The position numbers and the translations under genes were made by a program. This document shows positions 34,216 to 44,943 of a stretch of 64,000 nucleotides of DNA, one piece after another. Source of the stretch: Artemisia argyi. Taxonomy: Eukaryota > Streptophyta > Magnoliopsida > Asterales > Asteraceae. Under the pieces are notes generated by a model. It was not told the DNA's origin. It saw nothing but the letters and a program-made list of their open reading frames with translations, and made no database searches. The stretch spans positions 116,811,449 through 116,875,448 of the forward strand of contig CM060696.1 of the NCBI GenBank assembly GCA_030686995.1, written 5' to 3'. Numbering within the stretch: position 1 is the first letter of the stretch; each line of letters opens with the position of its first letter.

Positions 34216-34521
34216 TGTTACGACCGATTGGGTCGTGTCTAGTCCCGTATGGCATAAGGATTATGTCGTGGGCTAAGTTATCTTTATTTATCTTAATTGT
34301 TAGGTCGTGTTTGTCGTGGGCTAAACCCATTGTCATTGTCATTGTCATTGTCAGGTTAAATGTTATTATCATTGTAAGGTTATAAATACCGAGCCATAAT
34401 AATGAATGAAATCATAATGATGTCAAACAAATAATTCTCTTCTCTTCTCTAATATTCTTAAGGAGCTCGCACCCGTTTGAAGTAGTGCTCTATCTCGATA
34501 CAACCTAAACGGATCGTATCA
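34216..34521 (+). repeat. 3' LTR of the gypsy element
   Basis: 306 bp, TGTTACGACCGATTGGGTCG...GTATCA. It includes the short tandem cattgtcattgtcattgtca and the TATA-like ttataaatacc. The 5' LTR copy begins at 29121 and resumes at 32626 after the nested insertion. Confidence 0.9.
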
Positions 34522-35629
34522 GAATGTGTCCAAATCATCATAATTATGAATAAATCAATGACTTAATGAAAAAAAGCAACGTTCTCATGAATTTTTTATG
34601 GTAAGTTGTACTTCCGGATTAAGTTTAAAACAAACAAACTTTTTCCGACTTAATAGATTAAGTAATTTTGTCAATTATAACAATTAAGTCGTACTCAAAC
34701 GTGACCTAAGCTATAGTACAGTTTTACGCAAAAAGAAATAGAAAAGTCGATCAAAGGATTCAAGGGTTGAAACGTCAAATGGATCAGTTGGCATAAACTA
34801 TACTGCTAGTTTGTAAATTTACGTCTCGTATAATGTTTAATATTTTTAGTATGTATTTATTAGTTAGCAATTAGTTACTAGTATAAGGTTGTAAAAAACT
34901 AATGTGTTCAAGAAAATAAAGGGGAGAACTAATGCTGGATTTTGGAAAAGAGTATGACACGATTGACTAATCAACTTTGGAGATTATTCGGAACTCGGGA
35001 GATTAGCTTGGGTAACACGCAGATTGAAAGGACTTGGGTTTGCATTAGTTTGGGGTCAATCTGTGTTGGTAATGGATCCCGCACTAGGCAAGTTCATAGC
35101 GAAATTAGGAATCTGAGGAGAGATTTGAAGTGACCATGATGATCGATCTAGCGGTTTTAGTGGAGATATTTTACAAATGAACACAAGTATAGATTGCATG
35201 AACAAACACTTTCTAATTTCGAATTTCCGTTAAAGGACTAACGGTCGTTAGTAAAAAGGACTAACGATGAAAAAATATGCCACTAACGGTCGTTAATTGA
35301 TGACGTGTCAGTCATTTTCCATATTCAGCATGTCATATTTACTATATCGTCACAAATTAGCCGGTTTCAATGACTAGATTAGTAATAAACAAAGTTTGTT
35401 ACCTAGATTTGAAATTTCGTGAAAGTACGTTGCTAATATATGGCTTTTACCCAAACATCTTTTGAGAACTAAGACAACCCCTTACAATATGTAACTAGAA
35501 GGAGAGGATTTTTATTTCATACCCATATAAACCTCGTCCCAAAACTAATTTTGTCTGCTTGACACAAACATGTAAGAAGCTAATACGTTTCTATCCTGTG
35601 CTAGTCAAAGTTCAAATCTATCCTGTGTC
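34522..35629. other. Intergenic between gypsy element and HCF106
   Basis: No gene recognised. Bases 34522-34720, together with 28890-29115 on the other side of the gypsy element, carry aagtc/gactt-rich sequence that may be two halves of one MITE split by the gypsy insertion. The open frame at 34942-35133 has no known motif. Confidence 0.45.
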
Positions 35630-36583
35630 TCAAACCACGGTTCCAACTTCTGAGCTAACTGCAACGTCTTGAACAGAACCTGCCATCAGTTATGCCGAAG
35701 AGGTTAGATTTTGCGAGTCACTCAGATACACATGAGTCCATTTGGGTCCAACGGGTCACAAACCATCCAAAATGTATTAAAATGCACAAAAACCTCATAA
35801 ATCACTTTTCTTTTAAAAAAAACCTCATATTACTGTTGTCATGGTATTGTCTTTCTGATCATAATCACCGCATAAATTATTTATAGCATTATAATGATGA
35901 GTAAAAAATGTGTGGGTGTACTCCTTATAAACACGTACTAAACAACTACCCTTTTTGACTCAAATTTGTCAACCAACCCCTCCGGTTTGCTACCACTAGT
36001 GAGAATAGCGAAGAATTTCATGGTATATGGTACTTACTAGGGTCGATTGTCGTGGTGGCAGCAGGAGTTGTTGCTGCCGCCAGAGAATCCTCACTTATGG
36101 CTGCAGGGAACGCTGGTAGAGAGTCATCGTTGGTGGAAGCCAGAGGTGTCGTAGTCGCTTGAGGGACCTCTGTGGTGGCAGCAGTGGCAGTTTCCGTGGG
36201 TATTGCCGAAGTCTTTTCAGGAGTGGCAACAGATAAAGGGGTTGAGGACAAGGTAGGTATGGTGGCTGTGTTGAGCTGTGATGGGTTTTTAAGCTCATCA
36301 AGACCAATTTCTTTTTCAAGAGTGCTCTTGAATTCCCTCGAAACTTCCTATAAAAATGAATAATCAATAGCACCCAGTTATTTTAAACATGCAGGTAATT
36401 ATAGCATGATACTTTAATATCGACATTTATGGTTGTATGCATTGCCTGAAGTTCCCTAATCGTCGGTTGAAATGTCCGCAAAGTTTTTCCAAGATTTTTA
36501 GCAATCTGCAATTGGAAGCGGTTAAGTCAATAAAAAATGAATAATCAAAGAGAAACTATGAGTATTTTACGTGTCATTCCATT

Positions 36584-36662
<79 letters not shown>

Positions 36663-38577
36663 TGAAAATAAGATTGACTTTTGAGGTCAAAGAAATGGAA
36701 AGTTTCCGCGGCATAATCTTCAAAGTTCATGGAAAACACATTAAACTTTATAAATTGTATTGTAAAGCACATGTCACGTGGAGTTTGCAGTATGAAAACT
36801 ACCATCAGCATGAACTGCACATTAATTGGCAAATGAAGGAATATGATTGACATTATATATTAGGGGATTTGGGTGATCGAAGTGGTTTATATATTCTTAA
36901 CTAGGTATGCACTGATAATAAAATATTGGACGCAGTAGAACATAGATTATCATTCTTCAATATACATTGGCACTACAAATATTTCAGGGTAGATACCAGT
37001 GTTTCTAACTCCCTTTGAGAAATTTTAAGAACCCAAGACCAATGCTCCGCAGGCCAATAGGCAAGAACTGACGAAAGTTAAGCTCGCGGTACCAAGAAAG
37101 GTCTGATAGAGATACATGTCTACACATTCTTCCTTGAATCCTTTAACTTTTAAGTGACCAGACATTGCTACTAATTCCAAATATATAAAATAGATAACAA
37201 GATTTTGGGGTGTTTGGATGTGCCTGTTCAAAGTGATCATATCAACTTTTAGAATTAGAATCGGATGATTAGTTGATCAAAGTTGAAGATACAAGAACTC
37301 CCACCTTTCTCTTCATGAATATTCCTATAAATCTAATTATTTTCACCCAAAACAATCATAAGCACTTTCACTTAAACATACAAAAGAAACCATTGCAACT
37401 TCATTTTAATCACATCCAAACACCATGTTAAACCCTTGTATACACATATAAAGTTACAACTGGATAAATTATGTAGCCTTTTTTTAAAGGTTCCACAAAC
37501 ATTCAACTCATGTACTAAGTGCAATTAAAGTAGTTAAATTAGTATAATGTGCTTGCAAGTGTGGCAACATCACATACAACTACTATATATGTCAATCACA
37601 TTTTCGACAATTAAGAATCACCCATGATTCAATCAATATGCACACAAAAAAAGGATCACTAGTTACGGTTTCTAAGCGAAGTTGAAATACCTCGGCAAGA
37701 CCTTTGGGACCAAAAACCAACAACGCAACCACTCCAATCACTAAAGCTTCTGGAGCTCCCACTCCAAACAAAGATGCAAACACACCTTTCCTTCCATTTT
37801 TCCTCATCTTTTCTGCAAAACCAAATAAAAAAAAAAAATCCATTTTTTAAGTCAACCACATAACCATTTTGACTTTTAAGAGTCAAACTAAGTAGCATTT
37901 CAACCTCAAACTTAACATCCATATCCTATTTTCCCACTAATTCCACCTATCACTAATCAAATACAAAACAAGTACTACAAATTAAATAAAGTTGGCATAA
38001 AATTGCATAATAAAAGCTTACATCTTTATACATTTCAAAAGTCCAAACTTTGACTTAGCACAAACTTCATAAAACTTAATATTTTTTTACCAAATTTTAA
38101 AGATTCTAATGAAACTGAAAACCCATTTTACCTGAATCCATCCAAGTGGAAAAATAAGACAAACCCAATTCATTTTTAAGTCTAACATTTTGACTTTTTA
38201 AGTCAAACTAAGTAACATTCCAACCTCATATCTAATAACCATTTCACAGTTTCGTACTAATTCCACCAACCACTAATCAACCTAATAAAAAACAACTACA
38301 AATTAAACAAATTTAGTATCACATTCATAACAAAAGCTTACATCTTTTTACATTTCAAACTCCTTAAGTTTGACTTAGAACTAACTACACTAAAACTTGA
38401 TAAAAACTTACCAAATTTTAAAGATTTTAATGAAACTGAAAACCCATTTGACTTAAGTCCATTCCAAGTAGAAAAAGAAGACAGACCCAGTTGAGGAACT
38501 GATTTCAATAGTACTTGGGTTTTATAAAGTGCTGGTAATGGTGATGAATATGGATGAATGAGAGTTGAATAAGCCAT
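35630..38577 (-). CDS. HCF106: HCF106/TatB, chloroplast Tat translocase subunit
   Basis: Five minus-strand exons: 38577-38412, 37812-37691, 36505-36446, 36347-36038 and (tentative) 35679-35630 with TGA. They join in phase to 235 residues (plant HCF106 is ~250). Residues 1-55 are a Ser/Leu-rich plastid transit peptide (MAYSTLIHPYSSPLPALYKT). Residues 71-96 hold the single membrane helix and hinge: FGVGAPEALVIG, then LLVFGPKGLAE, with the conserved in-membrane Glu at residue 77. The amphipathic helix KNLGKTLRTFQPTIRELQ and EVSREFKSTLEKEIGLDEL follow, then a Ser/Thr/Pro/Ala-rich stromal tail. HCF106 forms the twin-arginine receptor complex with cpTatC in the thylakoid. Intron 3 uses a GC donor (CAG|GCAATG). 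The last exon rests on phase, splice sites and a proper stop. Intron 2 contains a (TA)n tract and intron 1 a tandem duplication of exon 1 sequence. Confidence 0.93.
36586..36658. repeat. (TA)n microsatellite in HCF106 intron 2
   Basis: About 73 bp of TA repeat inside the intron between exons 2 and 3. A minus-strand frame of alternating Ile-Tyr over it is spurious. Confidence 0.95.
37845..38490. repeat. Tandem duplication covering HCF106 exon 1 end
   Basis: Two copies about 320 bp apart. Shared words include tgacttttaag/tgactttttaagtcaaa, aactaagta.catt.caacctca, actaattccacc and caaattttaaagatt.taatga. The distal copy includes the true 3' end of exon 1. The proximal copy leaves an exon-1-like fragment at ~38090-38172 inside intron 1, still with a GT after its last codon. 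Confidence 0.85.
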
Positions 38578-38639
38578 TGGTGGTAGATTATGGTGAGTTG
38601 ATCTGAGCTTGAAATATGGGGAGATGTTTGATTGAATGG

Positions 38640-39112
38640 CAATTGGGGGTTGTTTGGATGTGTGTTTTATTTTTATATTGATCGATAGTGTTGACTGTTG
38701 AATGGTTTTGACTTCGGGTGTGTTTGTTTAGCATGTTTTCATTAATATATCAGTATCAAAATTATTGTGATGAGAGATAAATCACAAAGTTTAATAAAAA
38801 TGAGGTCGCTTTAGTTTTCAGCAACTCAAAGAAAATATTCTCTTACTTTATTCCCTAGTTTAATTAAAAAATAAAGTGAACAATTATTTTGATACATCCC
38901 AAAAAAGAAATATGAACAATAATTTTGAGACGAAGAAAGTAATAAATAGGCTTAAAACATCACAAAACTTAGCTTCTGTTGTAGTATAGCAAAGGGTTTA
39001 TCATGTATAGTTTAACATTTTGAAGGGTGGAAAATGTAAATTTTAGAAAAAAAATATCGTCCCTTGCTGCATGAACTTACCTGTTGCACACATGAGTGAT
39101 GATCAACCCAAT
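38640..39112. other. HCF106 upstream region
   Basis: Contains the HCF106 5' UTR/promoter side and AT-rich spacer. I see no clear TATA box or known box. The copy ccaat at 39108-39112 is the target duplication of the solo LTR. Confidence 0.4.
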
Positions 39113-39335
39113 TGATGCGTGGGAATCGCAACAGGCTTTACCTCTCGAGGGATCTCGAGAAGCTTACAACCCCCACCAGGCAGTGTACCTGATCGTTGTA
39201 GTATAGTATAGTGACAAGTACCGGGGGATTGATCGTTCAGCTTAGGAATAGTGTCGCTAGGATTAGAAAGCCTAAATACTAGTTCTAAAGGTGAGGGATG
39301 ATTATTTTTGTGTTTTTATATTTTATGAAAAGCAA

Positions 39336-39836
39336 AAATAAGTAACAATATAACTCTCTCTCTATTAGTATTTCTCTCTCTAAAAATTTAACACCACCAG
39401 CAACATCCCTAATAAATTCAATTAAATACTGATATCTCCATCTCCACTCTTCCTGGTACAATCCCCACAAACCGGAACTCTACCGGAGGCCTCACGCGCA
39501 CCCACGCGCCACCCCTTCGTGGTGGTTTTTCTGTTTTTCCGGCGACTATCCGGCCATTTCCAGGCTACCTGGAGTTACACCGCCCGCGAGTGGTGGTTCC
39601 CCACCCATTTCCGAGCAAGATCCAAGCTCCCTTGAAGCCTCAGTCACCGCCGACCGCCGCTGCCGGCGATCACTTCCGGCCACCGGAAATTTTTTTTTCC
39701 GGCAGGGAGTTGTGTTTTATTATCCTTTCTCTTTTTTCTTTGATTCCTTGACGATTAACTGTTTTCTTTCTTGCTAGCTGCCCTTGTCTTTTGCTGCTTT
39801 TGGCCTTTTTGGGTTGCTTATTCTGTTTTTTTTTTT

Positions 39837-39869
<33 letters not shown>

Positions 39870-42800
39870 GCAGGATTAGGTTAGTGTTTTGTTGTTTGCT
39901 CGCTTAGGTTGTTTGCCTTTTGCCCTAGTGTGAGCCTTTCTTCCCCGTTTTGCTTTTTGTTCCCTTCTTTTGGTTGCTTGTTGGGGTTAGGATAGACTCT
40001 TTCGTTGGGGATGGTCACCTGAGGTCATGTTCTGGCGGTTTGGGCGGGGTAGGAGGGGTAGGCGGAGTAGGAGGAGTAGGCGGGGTAGGCGTTGTTGGAG
40101 GGGTTAGCGGGTCTAGCGTAGGTAGGGGCTTGGCTAGGGTAGATTCTTTTCGTAGGATTAGGGTTGGTAGTTGGAACGTTGGGTCTTTGTCCGGTAAGCT
40201 CTTTGAGCTTACCGATGTGTTGAGGAGACATAAGGTAGACATTGCGTGCTTCCAAGAGACTAAATGGAAGGGCTCCAGCACGAGAGAGGGTAACGGCTTC
40301 AAGCTTTGGTACTCGGGCTCTAGGACGGCGAGAAATGGAGTTGGAGTCATTTTGGCGGCGGGCCTCAAGGACTATGTAGTGCAAGTGAAGCGGAGTAGCG
40401 ATAGGATCATGGCGATCACTTTGGTTATTGAGGGGGTGACTGTAAACGTTATCAGCGCTTACGCACCCCAGGTAGGTAGAAGCGAAGAAGAGAAGAAGAG
40501 CTTCTGGGACTCCCTCGACGAGCTTGTTAGGGAGTGCCCGTTGGACCAGCGTTTGATTGTAGGGGGTGACTTAAACGGCCATATTGGAGCGGCAGCGGAT
40601 GGTTACGCGGGGGTCCACGGAGGTTTTGGATTTGGAGTTAGGAATGACGAGGGGCGTTCGATTTTAGAGTTTGCTACGGCCCACGACCTGGTTGTAGCGA
40701 ACTCTTTCTTCAAGAAGAGGGATGTTCACTTGATCACCTTCCAGAGTGGGGGTCACAACACCCAGATTGACTATCTGTTGATGCGTAGAAGTGATCTAAG
40801 AGCATGTAGGGACTGCAGGGTTTTCCCTGGTGAGGCATGCTCTTCCCAACACAAATTGTTAGCTTTGGATGCACGCTTCGAGAGACGACAACCTAGGAGA
40901 GCTGCGACTAGGTTTCCTAGGATCCTATGGAAGAATTTGAAAGGCGAGGCGGCAGAGTCGTTTAGAGTGAAAGTCTCGGGGGGACTTTCTACCCGGGCGG
41001 AGGACATGTCGGCTAGAGACGCGGAACATATGTGGAACACCCTTGCTGGTATCATTAAGGACGCAGCAAAGGATTCCCTTGGTATGGCTAGCGGGGCAGC
41101 GAGGACCCAGCCGACAAGCAGGGAATCGTGGTGGTTTAGCGAGGAAGTTCAATCCAAAGTTGCTGCAAAACAGTCTTGTTTTAGAGAGCTTCTTTTGAGC
41201 CGAGAGGGCCACCAAGCAGAACTTACTGCAGCAGAAGAGAGGTATAAAATAGCTAAACGAGAAGCGAAAAAGGCGGTTGCTCAGGCGAAGGACAAGGCGT
41301 ACGAAGATTTGTATAAGAAATTGGACTCCAAAGAGGGAGCTAACGATATATTTAGGATTGCTAAAGCCCGAGAGAGTAAAAGGAGGGATTTAGGAAACGT
41401 GAAATATATCAAAGATGAAGGTGGATGGACCATTGTAGAAGAAGAGAGTATTAGGAAGAGATGGGGAGAGTATTTCTCCTCTCTTTACAACGGAGGAAGT
41501 ACCGGAGGAAGCGGGGTAGAAGAGAACCCCAGCCAACGGCCAGAGTGCTACTATTCGAGGATTAGCCAACCAGAAGTGAAGGTTGCACTACAGAAGATGG
41601 GAAGAAACAAAGCAGTAGGGCCGGACCAAATTCCCGTAGAAGTCTGGAGGTGCATGGGTGAAGAGGGGGTACATTGGCTGACTTGCCTCTTCAACAAGAT
41701 CTTCTCAGGAGATAAGATGCCAGAAGAATGGAGACTAAGTGAAGTCATCCCCATCTACAAAAACAAGGGGGATGTGCAAGTGTGTAGCAACTATAGGGGC
41801 ATTAAGCTTCTGAGCCACACCATGAAGCTTTGGGAGAGAGTTATCGAGAGAAGGTTGAGAAGGGAGACGATGGTGTCTGTGAACCAATTTGGTTTTATGC
41901 CACAAAGGTCTTCGATTGAGGCTATCCACCTTCTCAGAAGCCTCATGGAGAAGTATAGAGAAAGACAGAAGGATCTGCATATGGCGTTTCTCGACCTTGA
42001 AAAGGTTTATGATAGTGTCCCTCGAGAGTTGATCTGGAGAACTCTTATTGATAAAGGAACCCCAAGGAGATACGTTAGGGTCATTAGGGATATGTACGGG
42101 GGGGCGAAGACCCGCGTACGGACCACAGTGGGGACCTCAGAGTTTTTCCCTGTGGAAGTTGGCCTCCACCAGGGGTCAGCCATCAGCCCTTACCTTTTCG
42201 CCCTGATTCTAGATGAGCTATCTCGAGGGGTACAGGAGGACATTCCGTGGTGCATGATTTTTGCTGATGACATTGTGTTGGTGGCAGAATCAGCGGAAGG
42301 GCTTAACAACAGACTTGAGCAATGGAGAGAGGCTCTAGAAGGGAATGGTCATAGGGTGAGCAGAGAGAAGACTGAATACCTGAGATGCGATTTTGGGAGG
42401 ATCGAGACAGGTCACCAAGAAGAAATTGTTATTCGTATCGGTGACCAGATCCTGCCACCTAAGGAGTCGTTTAGATATCTGGGATCGATGATTCACAAAT
42501 CAGGGAGGATTGATGAGGACGTTACCCACAGGATTAGAGCTGGTTGGGCTAGATGGAGGGCGGCGTCGGGAGTCCTTTGTGACTGGAAAGTCCCCTCAAA
42601 GTTAAAGGGGAAATTCTATAAAGTGGCGATTAGACCTGCTATGTTGTATGGGTCTGAATGTTGGCCCATCACCAAGGCCCAGGCTAACAGGGTGGAAGTG
42701 GCAGAACTGAGAATGCTTAGATGGTCTTGTGGTAAAACCTTACGTGACATGATCCCGAACGGAGTCTTCAGAGCTGAACTCGAAGTAGAGAACATTATCT

Positions 42801-43742
42801 CTAAGATGAGGGAAGGTAGGTTGAGGTGGTTCGGTCATGTCAGGAGGAGGACACAATCAGCGCCGGTAAGAAGAGTTGAAGCCCTAGTAGTTGATGGCGT
42901 GAGAAGAAGGGGTAGACCGAAACTCAGATGGGAGGATAGACTTAAGCTCGACATGAAGGAGCTTCTCTTGTCCGAGGACATGACCTCAGATAGGAAGGCG
43001 TGGAGAGATAGAATTAGGATATGCGGGTAGTTTTCGGCTAGTTGTTTAGTGGGTTTAGGCTGTTTTGGGTGCTTGGTGGGTTGGGTGCTTTGCCTTAGTT
43101 GTAGGCCCCTTGCGTTTCTTGCCTTGTTTTGTGTGTCTACCCTAGGGTCGCCTTTTTTTTTTTTTTTTTTTTGCTTGCTCCCTGCTTTTCGTTTTTCTTT
43201 TGCTTTCGGTGCCCCCTTTTGCTTTGCCTTAGCTTTAGGATAGGCGTGGAGAGATAGGATTAGGATAGGCGGGTAGTTTTCGGCTAGCTGTTTTGTGGGT
43301 TTAGGTTGTTTTGGGTGCTTGGTGGGCTAGGTGCTTTGCCTTAGTTGTAGGCCCTGGCGTTTCTTGCCTGGTTTTGTGCGTCTCCCCTAGGGTTGCCTTT
43401 TTTTGCTTGCTCCCTGCTTTTTCGGTTTCTTTTGCTTTTTGGTGCCCCCTTTTGCTTTGCCTTAGCTTTAGGCCCCTCGCGCTGTTTTGCTCTGCTTTGT
43501 GTGCTTTCTTTGTTGTTTGCTTTGCTCTGTTCGTTTGTTCGGCCTGCTTTTGCATGTTTGTTGCTTGTTTTTTGTTTTTTTTGCCCTTTTTCTCTCACTC
43601 GCACACCTGCACTTGCCGGAGGTCTCATTGGAAGCAGTCTCCCTACTCCCGGGTTATCCTGGGTAGGGGTAGGATCTGTCTACATTCTACCTCCCCCATA
43701 CCCTGCCCCGGCGGGATTGGGTTTGTTGTTGTTGTTGTGTTG
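39336..43742 (+). mobile_element. Full-length RTE-type LINE
   Basis: 4407 bp, flanked by an 18-bp target duplication atattttatgRaaagcaa (39318-39335 and 43743-43760, one mismatch). It has a ~614-bp GC-richer 5' UTR including a T-rich run at ~39840-39867, and a single large ORF. The 3' UTR contains a ~240-bp tandem duplication (from ~43005 and ~43242; gcgggtagttttcggcta, gggtttaggttgttttgggt). The 3' end is gttgttgttgttgtgttg rather than poly-A, as is usual for RTE-clade elements. The intact ORF and near-perfect duplication imply a recent insertion, possibly from an active source. Confidence 0.93.
39950..43030 (+). CDS. LINE ORF: endonuclease and reverse transcriptase
   Basis: 1026 codons without interruption. 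Residues 30-60 are a GGV repeat tract. Residues 70-310 form an apurinic-type endonuclease/exonuclease/phosphatase domain: SWNVGSL (75-76 Trp-Asn), CFQETKW (Glu103), GGDLNGHIG (205-213), QIDYLLMRR (Asp274) and [10 protein letters not shown] (His301). Residues ~430-480 are charged and probably helical. The reverse transcriptase spans about 545-860: [50 protein letters not shown] (680-691), [10 protein letters not shown] and [10 protein letters not shown] (771-780, catalytic Asp pair). The C-terminus ends in the basic [17 protein letters not shown] motif common to plant RTE-type ORFs. The protein nicks the target site and copies the LINE RNA by target-primed reverse transcription. All catalytic residues I can check are present. 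The first ATG of the frame is used; the true start could lie later, before residue 70. Confidence 0.93.
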   Translation: MLFVPFFWLLVGVRIDSFVGDGHLRSCSGGLGGVGGVGGVGGVGGVGVVGGVSGSSVGRGLARVDSFRRIRVGSWNVGSLSGKLFELTDVLRRHKVDIACFQETKWKGSSTREGNGFKLWYSGSRTARNGVGVILAAGLKDYVVQVKRSSDRIMAITLVIEGVTVNVISAYAPQVGRSEEEKKSFWDSLDELVRECPLDQRLIVGGDLNGHIGAAADGYAGVHGGFGFGVRNDEGRSILEFATAHDLVVANSFFKKRDVHLITFQSGGHNTQIDYLLMRRSDLRACRDCRVFPGEACSSQHKLLALDARFERRQPRRAATRFPRILWKNLKGEAAESFRVKVSGGLSTRAEDMSARDAEHMWNTLAGIIKDAAKDSLGMASGAARTQPTSRESWWFSEEVQSKVAAKQSCFRELLLSREGHQAELTAAEERYKIAKREAKKAVAQAKDKAYEDLYKKLDSKEGANDIFRIAKARESKRRDLGNVKYIKDEGGWTIVEEESIRKRWGEYFSSLYNGGSTGGSGVEENPSQRPECYYSRISQPEVKVALQKMGRNKAVGPDQIPVEVWRCMGEEGVHWLTCLFNKIFSGDKMPEEWRLSEVIPIYKNKGDVQVCSNYRGIKLLSHTMKLWERVIERRLRRETMVSVNQFGFMPQRSSIEAIHLLRSLMEKYRERQKDLHMAFLDLEKVYDSVPRELIWRTLIDKGTPRRYVRVIRDMYGGAKTRVRTTVGTSEFFPVEVGLHQGSAISPYLFALILDELSRGVQEDIPWCMIFADDIVLVAESAEGLNNRLEQWREALEGNGHRVSREKTEYLRCDFGRIETGHQEEIVIRIGDQILPPKESFRYLGSMIHKSGRIDEDVTHRIRAGWARWRAASGVLCDWKVPSKLKGKFYKVAIRPAMLYGSECWPITKAQANRVEVAELRMLRWSCGKTLRDMIPNGVFRAELEVENIISKMREGRLRWFGHVRRRTQSAPVRRVEALVVDGVRRRGRPKLRWEDRLKLDMKELLLSEDMTSDRKAWRDRIRICG

Positions 43743-44498
43743 ATATTTTATGGAAAGCAAGTAAAAATCTCGGGTTTTGGAAGAGTGGGCGGAATTAGTT
43801 GCTATTCAACTAACCCAATACTAAGATGCAATCAAAATAAAATACTAGAAATGAAAGTAAACTAATTTATACTAAAGTTGTGAGCAGTAATTGGAGAAAA
43901 TGTGTTTACTTAGATTTCACTACTCCCTAGATATCTTTTACACGTTAATTACTTGTTATAATTGCAAGGATGACGGATCGTATTCCTTAATACCATTCAT
44001 GGGGTGGCACACATAACTCCCCAATTCTATGAGCTCTTATCTCCTCCTACACCATGCCCAGCACAACTATAGGGATTGTAAACAGTGGCTCATGCATTAA
44101 ATACAACCAATAAAGACCTAGTGCGCGTTGGTTCGTGTTTCTTAAGACGTTCAAGCATGTTACCAATTGGAGATCTGCCAGTTTTCTTAAGCCTAACATA
44201 TAAATCATTCATCCAAAACAAGAATAAACAAGTAATCAACACATAATCAATATCTAGGTTTCATTAGATCTAAGCAAACACAAGATAGATCTAGCCTAGC
44301 ATGATAGAATTAAGACAAGAACATGATATAGACAACCAACACATAGACATATTGATTGAATTAGAAGAACACTTATCTTGATTAATCATGCAAGGTATCA
44401 AGGGGTTGGAACCCTTGAAAAACCTGTAAAGTTACACCAAAATCGTACTTAGGGTTTCTCCCAAAACTTCTCCTTTTAAATGTGAAAAATTAGAAAAC

Positions 44499-44737
44499 TA
44501 TATATAGGAAAAGGGGTCTGACGGCGTCAAGACCAAATAGGTGACGCCGTCACCTCGCCGCCAAAACAATCCTCGGACTGCCTAGATCTACATTTGACGC
44601 CGTCAAGAACAATACATTTCCAGGCCGTCACGACTTTAACTCTTGACGCCCTACCTTCATGACGCCGTCAAAACTCTTCTGGGTCGTCATGGAATTTTAC
44701 TCTTGACGCCGTCAGGAAACTCCTCTTGACGCCGTCA
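44499..44737 (-). promoter_or_regulatory. Enlarged TGACGCCGTCA array in the solo LTR
   Basis: The TATA ctatatatag lies at 44499-44508. Six perfect 11-bp palindromes follow at 44519-44529, 44542-44552, 44595-44605, 44660-44670, 44704-44714 and 44727-44737. Half-sites lie between (ggccgtcacg, ttgacgcccta, ggtcgtcatgg). This is two more copies than in the LTRs of the complete element, so the array varies in copy number within the family. Confidence 0.7.
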
Positions 44738-44943
44738 TGCACTGTTCCCAGCATGGAAAATTAAGACTTTGGCGTTTTCTTCACTTTTATGCTCCAAAAA
44801 CGTCTGAATTGCTTCCTTTTCCAGATTTCACTCCCAAAGTACCTAAAATCACAAAAGGAATAATTTAGGGCAATATTTGATCAAATAAATTCAGATTCGG
44901 GCTTAAATGACCCCCTAAAAACGGATCATTTTTCGCCTCATCA

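Larger units (their letters stand above)
29121..34521 (+). mobile_element. Decayed Ty3/gypsy retrotransposon with nested insertion
   Basis: The 3' LTR (34216-34521, 306 bp, TGTTACGACC...GGATCGTATCA) matches a 5' LTR split into 29121-29299 and 32626-32743. Outer flanks gaata/gaatg are a 4-of-5 target duplication. After the 5' LTR come the likely primer site tggtgctttcattga (32746-32760), a 44-A tract (32796-32839) and a gag remnant. A purine tract gaaggagagggga precedes the 3' LTR. Protease, RT and integrase are absent: gag jumps to a ~400-bp 3' piece ending HLEDKVTLKERGM, so the middle was deleted. Not functional. Confidence 0.88.
39113..44943 (-). mobile_element. Solo LTR of the LARD family, split by a LINE
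   Basis: The LTR parts 39113-39335 and 43743-44943 together reconstruct one LTR (TGATGCG...CTCATCA) of the family at 19448-26022. They are flanked by ccaat at 39108-39112 and 44944-44948. No internal region or second LTR is present, so this is a solo LTR formed by LTR-LTR recombination. It keeps the TATA (44499-44508) and an enlarged palindrome array: perfect TGACGSCGTCA at 44519, 44542, 44595, 44660, 44704 and 44727, plus half-sites. A full-length LINE inserted later. Confidence 0.92.

Noticed and set aside
28890..34720. MITE split by the gypsy element
   Set aside because: The two sides share aagtc/gactt-rich wording and inverted ends (agagcttgtttg... against ...caaacgtgacctaag), but the match is too loose to annotate with borders.
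36545..36853. Minus-strand frame with alternating Ile-Tyr
   Set aside because: Produced by the (TA)n tract within HCF106 intron 2.
40015..42000. Several minus-strand frames of 67-119 codons over the LINE
   Set aside because: They are shadows of the intact plus-strand LINE ORF, in a GC-richer sequence with few stops.
43049..43865. Overlapping Cys/Phe/Leu-rich frames on both strands after the LINE ORF
   Set aside because: Low-complexity pyrimidine-rich 3' UTR with a tandem duplication; no start context or family resemblance.
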